Assembly (NCBI RefSeq): GCF_013393345.1
Contig: NZ_QJRF01000070.1
Location: 62,001 to 126,000 of the forward strand
Source: Pseudomonas taiwanensis
GTDB taxonomy: Bacteria; Pseudomonadota; Gammaproteobacteria; Pseudomonadales; Pseudomonadaceae
Direction of reading: 5' to 3'
Length of the DNA: 64,000 bases
Below, in pieces: positions 1 through 8,585 of this stretch. The translations under genes and the position numbers were made by a program. The first letter of the stretch is position 1, and each line of letters opens with the position of its first letter. The notes under the pieces were generated by a model, which was not told the origin of the DNA, searched no databases, and saw only the letters and a list, made by a program, of their open reading frames with translations.

Positions 1-90
1 CTGGCAAGCCAGCTCCTACGGGCAATGCAGCTACTTGCAACTCTTAATGCAGACATAGCGAATTCATTCGCGAATGAATTCGCTCCCACA
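1..90. repeat. REP/REPIN-type palindromic repeats
   Basis: Positions 58-90 hold the inverted motif GCGAATTCATTCGCGAATG running into CGCTCCCACA. Positions 6-20 hold a related AGCTCCTAC arm. The same family recurs at 3609-3648, 3723-3786, 27225-27767, 28919-29016 and 49890-49943. It lies just past the 3' end of the HerA-like gene, as expected of extragenic palindromes. Confidence 0.75.
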
Positions 91-95
91 AGCAG

Positions 96-1589
96 TCAAC
101 GGCGCTTGCTGCCGCCCAGCAACGACCCCATCAGGCCGCGCACCAGTTGCCGGCCGAGCTGGTTGGCCGCTTGGCGGACGGCAGTCTTCATCGCCTGGCT
201 GGCGAAGGAGCCCAGCAACTCACCGGCCAGATCTCCCATGCCAGGTGGGCTGGCCTGCGCCTTGCCGCCCTTCTGCACCGGTTCTTCGGCGGGTGCCTGA
301 GCGGCACGGGCGGTGAGCCTTTCATAGGCGGACTCGCGATCGATCGGTTTGTCGTAACGACCGGCCTGGGGCGAACTTCGCACCAGCGCGGCGCGTTCGC
401 TGTCATTCAGCGGGCCGATTCGTGACTGAGGCGGTGCGATGGCGACGCGCTGGACCATGGCCGGGGTGCCCCGCTCTTCCAGCGTCCCCACCAACGCCTC
501 GCCGATGCCCAGTTCAGTGAGCACGCTCAATGCGTCGAACGCGGGATTCGGGCGGAAACCATCGGCCACTGCGCGCAGCGACTTCTGTTCCTTGGCGGTG
601 AAGGCGCGCAGGCCATGCTGGATGCGCAAGCCGAGTTGCGCGAGCACGTCATCCGGCAGGTCGCTGGGGGATTGGGTGACGAAGTACACGCCGACACCCT
701 TGGAGCGAATCAGTCGCACCACCTGCTCCAGGCGCTCCTGGAGGGCCTTCGGAGTCCCGGCGAAGAGCAGGTGCGCCTCATCGAAGAACAGCGCCAGCAC
801 CGGCTTGTCCGCATCGCCCCGCTCCGGCAATTGCTCGAAGAGCTCGGCCAGCAGCCAGAGCAGGAAGGTGGCATAGACCTTGGGCGCCTCATGGACGAGA
901 CGACTGGCGTCCAGCAGATGGATACGCCCACGGCCGTCGCGGTCCGGCTGGAGGATGTCCTCCAGTTGCAGTGCCGGCTCGCCGAACAGTGCCTCGGCGC
1001 CCTGCTGCTCCAGGGTGGCCAGTCGTCGCAGCAGGGCCTGGGCAGAAGCGCCCGCGAACAGGGCACGGTCCTCACCCAGCAGTTCCGGGTGATCCTTGAG
1101 ATGGTTGAGGAGCGCCTTGAGGTCCTTCAGGTCGAGCAACAGCAGGCCTTCGCGGTCGGCGACCTGGAAGGCGGCATACAGCGCGGCCTGCTGGCTGTCG
1201 GTCAGCTCCAGCAGATTGCCCAGCAGTAACGGGCCCATCTCGCTGAGGGTGGTGCGCAGCGGATGGCCGGAGAGCCCGGCAACATCCCATAGGGTCACCG
1301 GGTAAGCCTGGGGCCGATGACCAAGCCAGGGCATGGAGGCGATGCGCTCGGCCACCTTGCCCTGGGGATTGCCCATTGCGCCAAGGCCGCAGAGATCGCC
1401 TTTGATATCCGCCGCGAACACCGCCACACCGGCATCGCTGAAGACTTCAGCCAGGCGCTGCAGGGTCACCGTTTTGCCGGTGCCGGTAGCGCCCGCGATC
1501 AGTCCGTGGCGATTGGCCAGTTTCATGGCCTGGGAGACGGCAGCGCCTTGTGGGTCAGCGCCGAGAATCAGGGAGTTTTGATCGGGCAT
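96..1589 (-). CDS. HerA-like ATPase, DUF853 (YjgR) family
   Basis: This is a 497-aa cytoplasmic P-loop ATPase of the HerA/FtsK-like group. Walker A is GATGTGKT at residues 33-40, and a Walker B-type LFFDEAH lies near 267-273. The opening residues, with an NRHGLIAGATGTGKT stretch, and a Gly/Ala-rich tail match the DUF853 (YjgR) family and its usual length of about 500 aa. Members are presumed DNA-translocating or remodelling ATPases, but the substrate is unknown. The ATG at 1589 follows a GAGGAAGG ribosome site. The gene is monocistronic here and divergent from the chemoreceptor gene, with about 125 nt between them. Confidence 0.85.
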   Translation of the reverse strand: MPDQNSLILGADPQGAAVSQAMKLANRHGLIAGATGTGKTVTLQRLAEVFSDAGVAVFAADIKGDLCGLGAMGNPQGKVAERIASMPWLGHRPQAYPVTLWDVAGLSGHPLRTTLSEMGPLLLGNLLELTDSQQAALYAAFQVADREGLLLLDLKDLKALLNHLKDHPELLGEDRALFAGASAQALLRRLATLEQQGAEALFGEPALQLEDILQPDRDGRGRIHLLDASRLVHEAPKVYATFLLWLLAELFEQLPERGDADKPVLALFFDEAHLLFAGTPKALQERLEQVVRLIRSKGVGVYFVTQSPSDLPDDVLAQLGLRIQHGLRAFTAKEQKSLRAVADGFRPNPAFDALSVLTELGIGEALVGTLEERGTPAMVQRVAIAPPQSRIGPLNDSERAALVRSSPQAGRYDKPIDRESAYERLTARAAQAPAEEPVQKGGKAQASPPGMGDLAGELLGSFASQAMKTAVRQAANQLGRQLVRGLMGSLLGGSKRR

Positions 1590-1713
1590 TTCGCCTTCCT
1601 CGGTTAAAGCTTTGATTGATTCCCGCCGATATATAAACCGACGTTTCTACTCAGTTTTTCAGCACTCACGTGCCATGAAGACTGGTGCCTGACCCAACCG
1701 GACGCAAGCAAAC

Positions 1714-3591
1714 ATGATCAAAAACCTCAGGTTCAGCCACAAGATTCTGCTCGCCGCCTCGCTGGTGGTCATTGCAGCCTTCTCGCTGTTCACCCTGTAC
1801 AACGATTACTTGCAAAGGAATGCGCTCCGAGACGATCTGGAAAACTATCTGCAGGAAATGGGCGATGTCACCGCCAGCAATATCCAGAACTGGCTGTCGG
1901 GCCGGATTCTGCTGGTGGAAAGCGTGGCCGAATCCCTTGCAGCCAACCCTTCCGCCGATGCCGTACCTTCACTGTTGCAACAGCGGGCACTGAGTTCGAC
2001 TTTCGCGTTCACCTATTTCGGCACGCAAGACGGGCAATTCACCATGCGCCCGAATAGCGCGATGCCCGAGGGCTACGACCCGCGCACCCGCCCCTGGTAC
2101 CAGGGCGCCAAGAGCGCCGGCGGCACCACCCTCACCGAACCCTACGTGGATGCTGCAACCGGCCAGCTGATCATGACCATCGCCACGCCAGTGCAGTCCC
2201 TGGGCGTCGCGGGCGGCGACCTGAGCCTGCAGACGCTGGTGCAGATCATCAATGCCCTGGACTTCGACGGCATGGGCTACGCCTTCCTGGTCAGCGCCGA
2301 CGGCAAGGTCCTGGTGCATCCGAACAAGGACCTGGTGATGAAGAGCCTGCGGGACCTCTATCCGCAGAACACCCCGGCCATCAGCACCGGCTTCAGCGAA
2401 GTCGAAGTGGACGGCACCACGCGCATCCTCACCTTCGCCCCGGTGAAAGGCCTGCCCTCGGTGAACTGGTACATCGGCGTATCGGTGGACAAGGACAAGG
2501 CCTACAGCATGCTCAATGAGTTCCGCGCGTCGGCCATCATCGCCACCGTGATCGCCGTGGTGATCATCATGATCCTGCTCGGCATGCTGATCCGCGTCCT
2601 GATGCAACCCCTGCACATCATGGGTCGCGCCATGCAGGACATCGCCCAGGGCGAAGGCGACCTGACTCGCCGCCTGGCGATCCATACCCAGGATGAGTTC
2701 GGCGATCTGGCCAGCGCCTTCAACCGTTTCCTCGAGCGTATCCACAGTTCGATCCGTGAAGTGTCGTCGGCCACGAATCAGGTCAATCAGGTCGCCAAGC
2801 TGGTGCTCAACGCCTCCAACTCGTCCATGAGCAACTCCGACGAGCAGGCCAACCGCACCAACAGCGTCGCCGCCGCGATCAACGAACTTGGCGCCGCCGC
2901 GCAGGAAATCGCCCGCAACGCCGCCGACGCTTCGAACCAGGCATCCTCCGCGCGCACCCTGGCCGAGGATGGCCGCCAGGTGGTGGAGCGCACCATCTCC
3001 GCGATGAACGAGCTGTCCGGCAAGATTCGCGCCTCCTGCGGCAACATCGAGACGCTGAACAGCAAGACGGTGAACATCGGCCAGATCCTCGAAGTGATCA
3101 AAGGCATTTCCGAGCAAACCAACCTGCTCGCCCTCAACGCCGCCATCGAAGCCGCCCGCGCCGGCGAAGCCGGTCGTGGTTTCGCCGTGGTGGCCGACGA
3201 GGTGCGCAACCTGGCCCATCGCACCCAGGAGTCGGCGCAGGAAATCCAGCAGATGATCGAAGAGCTGCAGGTCGGCGCCCGCGAAGCGGTCACCACCATG
3301 ACCGAGAGCCAGCGCTACAGCGAGCAGAGCGTGGAAATCGCCAACCAGGCCGGCCAGCGCCTGGGCAGCGTGACCCATCGCATCGGCGAGATCGACGGCA
3401 TGAACCAGTCGGTGGCCACCGCCACCGAGGAACAGACCGCCGTAGTCGATTCGCTGAACATGGACATCACCGAGATCAACACCCTCAACCAGGAAGGCGT
3501 GGAAAACCTCCAGGCGACCTTGCGCGCCTGTGCCGACCTGGACCAGCAGGCCGCACGCCTGCAGCAACTGGTGGGGAGTTTCCGCATCTGA
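1714..3591 (+). CDS. Methyl-accepting chemotaxis protein, dCache, PctA-like
   Basis: This 625-aa inner-membrane chemoreceptor has TM1 at about residues 11-29, a periplasmic double-Cache domain to about 270, TM2 at 272-296, a HAMP domain to about 346 and a cytoplasmic signalling domain. The signalling hairpin contains [16 protein letters not shown]. The ligand pocket keeps the amino-acid-binding residues known from PctA-type receptors (Y121, R126, W128, Y144, and a D near 169 in GGDLSL), so amino acids are the likely ligands. Length and start residues match P. aeruginosa PctA closely. The ribosome site before ATG 1714 is weak. No other chemotaxis gene is nearby, as is usual for orphan receptors. 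The exact ligand is inferred. Confidence 0.9.
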   Translation: MIKNLRFSHKILLAASLVVIAAFSLFTLYNDYLQRNALRDDLENYLQEMGDVTASNIQNWLSGRILLVESVAESLAANPSADAVPSLLQQRALSSTFAFTYFGTQDGQFTMRPNSAMPEGYDPRTRPWYQGAKSAGGTTLTEPYVDAATGQLIMTIATPVQSLGVAGGDLSLQTLVQIINALDFDGMGYAFLVSADGKVLVHPNKDLVMKSLRDLYPQNTPAISTGFSEVEVDGTTRILTFAPVKGLPSVNWYIGVSVDKDKAYSMLNEFRASAIIATVIAVVIIMILLGMLIRVLMQPLHIMGRAMQDIAQGEGDLTRRLAIHTQDEFGDLASAFNRFLERIHSSIREVSSATNQVNQVAKLVLNASNSSMSNSDEQANRTNSVAAAINELGAAAQEIARNAADASNQASSARTLAEDGRQVVERTISAMNELSGKIRASCGNIETLNSKTVNIGQILEVIKGISEQTNLLALNAAIEAARAGEAGRGFAVVADEVRNLAHRTQESAQEIQQMIEELQVGAREAVTTMTESQRYSEQSVEIANQAGQRLGSVTHRIGEIDGMNQSVATATEEQTAVVDSLNMDITEINTLNQEGVENLQATLRACADLDQQAARLQQLVGSFRI

Positions 3592-3608
3592 CGGCGGGTG
3601 GTTGCTCG

Positions 3609-3786
3609 TGTGGGAGCGAATTCATTCGCGAATAAATTCGCTCCCACAGCGGAAACAAGTCGTTCGGCATGACGCCGATGGTGGATAAAAAGAGCGTTAT
3701 CCACCCTACGCAACTGACAGCCGTAGGAGCGAGCTTGCTCGCGAAAGGCCGTGCTCGGACTCTTCGCGAATGAATTCGCTCCCACA
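3609..3786. repeat. Cluster of three palindromic repeats
   Basis: Three separate elements lie downstream of the chemoreceptor gene. Positions 3609-3648 form a palindrome with TGTGGGAGCGAATT and AATTCGCTCCCACA arms. Positions 3680-3705 form a different stem, GGTGGATAA with TTATCCACC. Positions 3723-3786 hold a GTAGGAGCGAGCTTGCTC arm facing a GAATTCGCTCCCACA arm. The first and third belong to the dispersed REPIN-like family of this window. The middle one is seen only once here. Confidence 0.75.
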
Positions 3787-3796
3787 TCAAACACTA

Positions 3797-3820
3797 AGAA
3801 GGCGCCCTAGGGCGCCTTCT
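3797..3820 (-). terminator. Hairpin terminator overlapping a stop codon
   Basis: A near-perfect stem (AGAAGGCGCC / GGCGCCTTCT) has the TAG stop of the small minus-strand gene (3807-3809) near its apex. The strand continues into a T-rich stretch. It probably ends the purU - CBS - small gene transcript. It may also act on the plus strand, where CTTCTTCGTTTCTT follows. Confidence 0.65.
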
Positions 3821-3980
3821 TCGTTTCTTCCTCTTCCTGCGTCTTTCGCCACAACTCCGCCGCGCCGGGGAACTCGGTGCCGTTCTCCTCGCTCAGCTCA
3901 TCGGGGTCATAGCGGCGTACGCAGCCTTCGCCAAGGGTGGGCGGCGGGCTGGAGGTGGCTCGGTCACGTGGGTCAGTCAT
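3807..3980 (-). CDS. Small acidic hypothetical protein, 57 aa
   Basis: A 57-residue, charged, probably disordered cytoplasmic protein that I do not recognise. It begins MTDPRDRATSS, is Pro/Ser-rich early, then carries acidic and Lys/Glu-rich stretches (EEEETKK) and ends KKAP. It starts 10 nt after the CBS-domain gene, so it is probably translated from the same mRNA. The ATG at 3980 has a GAGGATT site upstream. An in-frame ATG at 4028 would extend it by 16 residues into the CBS gene and is less likely. Its last two codons and stop lie inside the terminator stem. No function is assigned. Confidence 0.6.
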   Translation of the reverse strand: MTDPRDRATSSPPPTLGEGCVRRYDPDELSEENGTEFPGAAELWRKTQEEEETKKAP

Positions 3981-3990
3981 GGGGCAATCC

Positions 3991-4416
3991 TCAGACTTCC
4001 GGGGGTTGTTCAGGGTCATGCCGGGCAAAGCCTTTCACGGCAAGCAACACATCGCGACGACTGACCTGGCCGATCAGCACGCCCTCTTCGACTACCGGAA
4101 AGCGCTGGCGCTTGTCGCGCAGGAAACGCTGGCAGATGTCGATGATGTCAGCGTCGGGAGAGACGGTCTCCAGCCGGGTGGACATGCATTTGCTGACACT
4201 GCCAATCGCAGCCTCGTCATGGGTGCCGAAAAGGATGCCGCGCAAGCAGTCGCCTTCCGAAAGCATGCCGATCAGATGGCCCTGGGAGTCCACCACGGGA
4301 GCACCGGATATCCGGTGCTCCAGCAGCCGCTCGATGGCGAGGAGAAGATCGGTGTCGGACCTGAAGGTCACCAGGTGGCGCGTCATGCAGTCGCGCACCT
4401 TGATCGACTTGAGCAT
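3991..4416 (-). CDS. CBS-domain pair protein
   Basis: This 141-aa protein is made almost entirely of two CBS domains, at about residues 7-60 and 70-127. Typical repeats are seen: MTRHLVTFRSDTDLLLAIERL, HRISGAPVVDSQGHLIGMLSE and RFPVVEEGVLIGQVSRRDV. Stand-alone CBS pairs usually bind adenine nucleotides and regulate a partner, which is not identified here. The ATG at 4416 follows GAGGAGCCC. The gene lies 48 nt downstream of purU on the same strand, with the 57-aa gene following, so the three probably form one transcript. A link to one-carbon or purine metabolism is only suggested by this context. Confidence 0.85.
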   Translation of the reverse strand: MLKSIKVRDCMTRHLVTFRSDTDLLLAIERLLEHRISGAPVVDSQGHLIGMLSEGDCLRGILFGTHDEAAIGSVSKCMSTRLETVSPDADIIDICQRFLRDKRQRFPVVEEGVLIGQVSRRDVLLAVKGFARHDPEQPPEV

Positions 4417-4464
4417 GGGCGGGCTCCTCTGCCGGTTGACCGGAGCGGATGCCCGCCAAGGTCG

Positions 4465-5316
4465 TCAGTTGAACACGACGGTCTTGTTGTCGTGCACCAG
4501 CACCCGGTCTTCAAGGTGATAGCGTAGCCCACGGGACAGCACCATCTTTTCCACGTCCTTGCCGAAGCGAACCATGTCTTCGACGCTGTCGCGATGGGTC
4601 ACGCGCACCACGTCCTGCTCGATGATCGGACCGGCGTCCAACTCTTCGGTGACGTAGTGGCAGGTGGCGCCGATCAGCTTCACGCCCCGCAGCGATGCCT
4701 GATGGTAAGGCTTGGCGCCCACGAAGGATGGCAGGAAGCTGTGATGGATGTTGATCACCTGGTGGGCGTAACGCTGGCAGAGCTCCGGCGGGAGGATCTG
4801 CATATAGCGGGCAAGCACGACGGTATCGGCGTTGTGCTCTTCCACCAGGCGCGAAACCTCATCGAAGGCCGGCTGCTTGTTCTTCGGGTCCACCGGCACG
4901 TGGAAGTAAGGGATACCGTGCCATTCCACCATGCTGCGCAGGTCGTCGTGGTTGGCGATCACGCAGGGGATCTCGCAATCCAGTTCGCCGCTGTGCCAAC
5001 GGTGCAGCAGGTCGGCCAGACAGTGAGACTCGCGACTGGCCATCAGCACGACGCGCTTCTTCACCTCGGAGTCGGTCACCCGCCAGTCCATGGCGAACTC
5101 ACGGGCGATGGGCGCGAACGCCTGGCGGAAACCATCCAGATCGAAAGGCAGGGAATCGGCACGGATTTCATGGCGCATGAAGAACCAGCCGCTCTGATTA
5201 TCCGAATGATGGCTGGCCTCGGTAATCCAGCCGTTGTAGGTAGCCAGGAAGTTACTGACCTTGGCTACGATGCCGACGCCGTCCGGACAGGCAATCACCA
5301 GACGAAATGTGCGCAT
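4465..5316 (-). CDS. purU: Formyltetrahydrofolate deformylase
   Basis: PurU hydrolyses 10-formyl-tetrahydrofolate to formate and tetrahydrofolate, balancing one-carbon pools and feeding formate to purine synthesis. The 283-aa product has an N-terminal ACT domain (about residues 1-80, with FRLVIACPDGVGIVAKVS) and a C-terminal formyltransferase-type hydrolase domain. That domain includes the NIHHSFLPSF motif with catalytic His and the substrate-loop GAKPYHQA. The chosen ATG at 5316 has a GGAG site and gives the family length. An in-frame extension to 5490 adds 58 residues unlike the family and is rejected. Two minus-strand genes follow. Confidence 0.95.
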   Translation of the reverse strand: MRTFRLVIACPDGVGIVAKVSNFLATYNGWITEASHHSDNQSGWFFMRHEIRADSLPFDLDGFRQAFAPIAREFAMDWRVTDSEVKKRVVLMASRESHCLADLLHRWHSGELDCEIPCVIANHDDLRSMVEWHGIPYFHVPVDPKNKQPAFDEVSRLVEEHNADTVVLARYMQILPPELCQRYAHQVINIHHSFLPSFVGAKPYHQASLRGVKLIGATCHYVTEELDAGPIIEQDVVRVTHRDSVEDMVRFGKDVEKMVLSRGLRYHLEDRVLVHDNKTVVFN

Positions 5317-5640
5317 TTGGGAACACTCCAGAGACTTCACGAAGGCGGCCATTCTAGCCAGTGTGCACAAAAACTTCAGTAACCACGTGGCTTGCAGCGG
5401 ATTGCCCGCCACCGCGAAGAAAACCCAACGCACAACTAAGGGGCGAAAGCCGACATCGATATAGCGAGTGCACGAAGCGCAATTACGCACTTGAACGACC
5501 AGCGGACTAGTATGAAAGAAGAAGTCACCGACAATGCGTACAAAAGTTTTCCTGCTTATTTACTTGCAGATAATCGCTGTCTATTATTGATGACACTTCG
5601 CAATCGCAAGTCAACGTAGATTCCAACAAGGGACGCCGAC
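5317..5640. other. Divergent intergenic region, purU/mvaT
   Basis: This 324-nt stretch is less GC-rich than its neighbours and separates two divergent genes. I see no gene in it. The half nearest mvaT contains the AT-rich promoter-like segment listed separately. Confidence 0.6.
5560..5587 (+). promoter_or_regulatory. Possible sigma-70 promoter of mvaT
   Basis: TTACTT (5560-5565), then 16 nt, then TATTAT (5582-5587) sits 53 nt upstream of the mvaT start in an AT-rich tract. The -35 match is weak, so this is only a plausible assignment. Confidence 0.4.
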
Positions 5641-6021
5641 ATGTCGCTGATCAACGAATACCGGGCAACGGAAGAAGCCATCAAGGAGCTCCAGGAGCGC
5701 CTGAAGAACCTGTCCCAGGACGACAAGCTGAAAAAAGAACTTGAGTTCGAAGGCAAACTGCGCACCCTGATGGGCGAATATCAGAAATCCCTGCGCGACA
5801 TCATTGCCCTGCTCGACCCCGATGCCCGCTCCGCCAAGGCGCCCCGCGCCGCCAAAGCCGCTGGTGGCGGTAGCAAGCGTGCCCGCAAGGTCAAGCAGTA
5901 CAAGAACCCGAACACCGGTGAAGTCATCGAAACCAAAGGCGGCAACCACAAGACTCTGAAAGAGTGGAAAGCCAAGTGGGGCGCCGACGCCGTTGAAAGC
6001 TGGGCCACCATCCTGGGCTAA
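5641..6021 (+). CDS. mvaT: H-NS-family xenogeneic silencer MvaT
   Basis: MvaT is the Pseudomonas functional analogue of H-NS. It binds AT-rich DNA, oligomerises along it and silences horizontally acquired genes. The 126-aa protein has an N-terminal coiled-coil oligomerisation region (about residues 1-62, MSLINEYRATEEAIKELQER) and a short linker. The C-terminal DNA-binding domain contains the basic RARKVKQYKN segment and the KGGNHKTLKEWKAKWG hook. It is very close to P. aeruginosa MvaT as I remember it. The ATG follows AAGGGACGCC. An intrinsic terminator follows immediately. Confidence 0.95.
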   Translation: MSLINEYRATEEAIKELQERLKNLSQDDKLKKELEFEGKLRTLMGEYQKSLRDIIALLDPDARSAKAPRAAKAAGGGSKRARKVKQYKNPNTGEVIETKGGNHKTLKEWKAKWGADAVESWATILG

Positions 6022-6038
6022 GCCTTCGGCAATAAAGA

Positions 6039-6064
6039 ACGCCAGCATCTGCTGGCGTTTTTTA
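6039..6064 (+). terminator. Intrinsic terminator of mvaT
   Basis: The 10-bp stem AACGCCAGCA / TGCTGGCGTT with a 2-nt loop is followed by six Ts. Confidence 0.9.
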
Positions 6065-6073
6065 TTGGCGCGA

Positions 6074-6098
6074 GTAAACCCCGGAATTACCCGGGGTA
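6074..6098 (-). terminator. Intrinsic terminator of sbcB
   Basis: ACCCCGG and CCGGGGT (6078-6097) form a stem 4 nt past the sbcB stop. On the minus strand it is followed by TTTACTCG. Confidence 0.65.
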
Positions 6099-6101
6099 TT
6101 T

Positions 6102-7532
6102 TCACAACTGATAGCGATGCCGCAGTTCCGTGGCATATCGACGCCACTCCAGCAACACCGCCTGTTTTGCGGGCTCGGCATTGAGCTGGAACTCATCCAG
6201 TGCCTTGAAAAAACTCTCCAGGGTATTAGGCGCCCCGTATTCCGGGCTATTCAGCCGATTCCTGCAAAATGCCTCCCATCGCGTGCGGTCGGAATCCGAC
6301 AAAGTTTCAGGGAAGTTTCTTGCACGGTAACGGAACAGCAACTCCGGCAAGCGCGGGTCGTCGAACGGCCAATTCTCGCGGGACAAACGTTGCGGATCGG
6401 CGCGCCGCACTTGTTCGCAGAGTCGACGATCCCGGTCACCGAGGAATCCGTCATACAACTGCTGCTCCGGATCATCCACCGAAGCGAATTCTTCTTCGGC
6501 GTAAATAACCGGCAACTTCTCTTGCCAGATGGCGGCCTGCGTGGCGACCAGTTCGGCACGACGCTGGCAGAGTTCCAGATCAACGCCAATGCGCTGCCGA
6601 TCAGCTTCGCGCAGCACCCCAAGGGGCGCGACTACCGGACACCGATTGATATGCAGCAACTTCAGCGGTACCGGCAACTCGCCCTCAACCAGGTCATCGC
6701 GCCGGGTATAGAGGCGCTGGCGCAGGGTTTCCGCGTTCAGTTCGAGCAGCGGGCCAGGCTCCGACTGCAGGTCCAGCACGATCAGCGCGTTGCGATTGCG
6801 CGGATGCCAGGCAAGGGGTAGCACCACCCCCAGGTAGTGACGTTCACCGGAGAAGCGCCCGGAGATGTGCACCAGAGGTTGCAGCAGGCGCACCTGCTCC
6901 TGGACCTTGTGCTTGCTACGCAGCTGATAGAGATAGTCGAACAGCTTCGGTTGACGCTCGCGCAGCAGGCGCGCCAGGGCGATGGTCGCGCGGACGTCGG
7001 AAAGCGCATCGTGGGCTTGCCCATGGTCGATGCCGTTGGCCGCGGTCAGCAGCTCCAGGCGCAAACTCACGCGGCCTTCCTGTTGCGGCCACTCGATGCC
7101 CTCCGGCCGCAGCGCATAAGCGGTGCGCACCAGGTCGATCAGGTCCCAGCGGCTGTTTCCGCCCTGCCATTCGCGGGCATAGGGGTCATGGAAGTTTCGA
7201 TAGAGGCTGTAGCGGGTGACTTCATCATCGAAACGCAGGGTGTTGTAGCCGGCACCACAGGTGCCCGGCAGGGCGAGCTCGGCGTGCACCCGATGCATGA
7301 ATTCGGCTTCACCCAATCCTTTTGCCTCCAGGGTGCTGGGGAGGATGCCGGTGACCAGGCAGGCGGCCGGGTGGGGCAGGATATCGTCGCTGGGCTTGCA
7401 GTAGAGGTTGATCGGCTCGCCGATCTCATTGAGCGCCTCGTCGGTCCGAATGCCGGCCACCTGCAGCGGACGGTCGCAGCGCGGGTTGATGCCGGTGGTT
7501 TCGTAGTCGTGCCAGAAAATGCTGGATGTCAC
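6102..7532 (-). CDS. sbcB: Exodeoxyribonuclease I
   Basis: ExoI degrades single-stranded DNA 3' to 5' and acts in recombination and mismatch repair. The 476-aa length matches the family. The N-terminal DnaQ-like nuclease domain shows motif I as WHDYETTGINP (catalytic D9 and E11) and the later HDALSDVRATIAL segment carrying further DEDDh residues. The remainder is the SH3-like and C-terminal domain with FDDPRLPELLFRYRARNFPE, a stretch typical of ExoI. It is convergent with mvaT, each gene having its own terminator. Confidence 0.95.
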   Translation of the reverse strand: MTSSIFWHDYETTGINPRCDRPLQVAGIRTDEALNEIGEPINLYCKPSDDILPHPAACLVTGILPSTLEAKGLGEAEFMHRVHAELALPGTCGAGYNTLRFDDEVTRYSLYRNFHDPYAREWQGGNSRWDLIDLVRTAYALRPEGIEWPQQEGRVSLRLELLTAANGIDHGQAHDALSDVRATIALARLLRERQPKLFDYLYQLRSKHKVQEQVRLLQPLVHISGRFSGERHYLGVVLPLAWHPRNRNALIVLDLQSEPGPLLELNAETLRQRLYTRRDDLVEGELPVPLKLLHINRCPVVAPLGVLREADRQRIGVDLELCQRRAELVATQAAIWQEKLPVIYAEEEFASVDDPEQQLYDGFLGDRDRRLCEQVRRADPQRLSRENWPFDDPRLPELLFRYRARNFPETLSDSDRTRWEAFCRNRLNSPEYGAPNTLESFFKALDEFQLNAEPAKQAVLLEWRRYATELRHRYQL

Positions 7533-7850
7533 GGCGTCCCCCTTTTTCGTGAGCTGGGCAGTCTATCACCGGCGGATAGAGTGCAACGGCGCTGGACAGA
7601 CCGGGAAACTTCGCCATTCACCGCCTTGCTGGGCGGTTTGCGGCGTGCCTAGAATCGCCGCCACTGGACGACCGCCCCGCCAAGGACTGCCCCATGCCCG
7701 TGCCTTTCGCACTTCGCGCACGCACCCGCGCGCCAAGCGCCCTGTCGATAACTCCACATCTTTCACAGCATGCGGTCTGAGTCCGCGCCGCCAGGTTGCC
7801 TGGATACCGGCCGCTCGCTAGCATCGGGCTTTCCCCTTGGCGCCCAGCCG
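7533..7850. other. Divergent region sbcB/RDD operon
   Basis: This 318-nt stretch lies between sbcB (-) and the six-gene operon (+). On the plus strand TTGCTG, 18 nt, TAGAAT (about 7626-7655) is a plausible sigma-70 promoter. Downstream, ATG 7694 has AAGGA seven nt before it and opens a 28-codon frame ending at 7780. That frame overlaps an in-frame upstream ATG (7770) of the RDD gene. Whether the small frame is translated is unknown. Confidence 0.4.
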
Positions 7851-8585
7851 ATGCCCGCAATCCGAGCCAGTTCCCTACCGGTCGACTCCCAAGCCAAACC
7901 GCTGGACACCCGCTACCAGGTGGAAACGCCGGAAGGCATCGACCTGGTTCTGCGTCCGGCCGGCCTGCTCCCACGTGCCCTTGCCTATGCCATCGACCTG
8001 GCCATTCGCGGCGCTATCATGCTGGTGCTGTTCATCGCCCTTGCCCTGCTCGGCCAGCTCGGTTTCGGTCTCGGCCTGATCCTCATGTTCCTGCTCAACT
8101 GGTGGTACATGGTGCTGTTCGAAGTGCTCAACCAGGGCCGTTCGCCCGGTAAGCAGGTCATGGGCCTGCGGGTCGTGCATGACGATGGCACCCCCGTCGG
8201 CTGGTCGGCCTCGCTGGTGCGCAACCTGCTGCGCTTCGTCGACCTGCTGCCCTTCGCCTACACCCTGGGCGCCCTCAGCTGCCTCCTGCACCCTACCTTC
8301 AAGCGCCTGGGCGACATTGCCGCCGGCAGCCTGGTGGTCTATCGCGACGAGCAGACTCAACGTCCCGAACTGCCGGAGGCCGCGCCCGAGCGCGCGCCAT
8401 TCGACCTGACCCTCGCCGACCAGCGTGCCCTGCTGGGCTTCGCCGAACGCCAGTCCGACCTGTCGCCGGCCCGACGCGCTGAGCTCGCGGGCATCCTCGC
8501 CGCGCCGCTGAACGTATCGGCGGAACAGGCCCAGGCTCGCATCAACGGCATCGCCCGGGGCCTGTTGGGATCGGCTTCGCCATGA
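7851..8585 (+). CDS. RDD-family membrane protein
   Basis: This is a polytopic inner-membrane protein of the RDD family, 244 aa from ATG 7851. The core shows PRALAYAIDLAIRGAIMLVL, a second hydrophobic helix, the conserved NQGRSPGKQVMGLRVV turn and a third membrane segment. A hydrophilic C-terminal tail of about 80 residues follows. RDD proteins are of uncertain function; some have been linked to ion transport. It is the first gene of a tightly overlapping operon, and its TGA overlaps the ATG of the next gene. An in-frame ATG at 7770 would add 27 residues. Neither start has a strong ribosome site, so the N-terminus is uncertain. Confidence 0.8.
   Translation: MPAIRASSLPVDSQAKPLDTRYQVETPEGIDLVLRPAGLLPRALAYAIDLAIRGAIMLVLFIALALLGQLGFGLGLILMFLLNWWYMVLFEVLNQGRSPGKQVMGLRVVHDDGTPVGWSASLVRNLLRFVDLLPFAYTLGALSCLLHPTFKRLGDIAAGSLVVYRDEQTQRPELPEAAPERAPFDLTLADQRALLGFAERQSDLSPARRAELAGILAAPLNVSAEQAQARINGIARGLLGSASP

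Noticed and set aside
1969-3567. 532-codon minus-strand frame opposite the chemoreceptor gene
   Set aside because: Shadow of a high-GC coding sequence; low-complexity His/Gly/Asp-rich translation without motifs.
5317-5490. N-terminal extension of purU by 58 residues
   Set aside because: The extension does not resemble the family, and ATG 5316 has a proper ribosome site and gives the normal 283-aa length.
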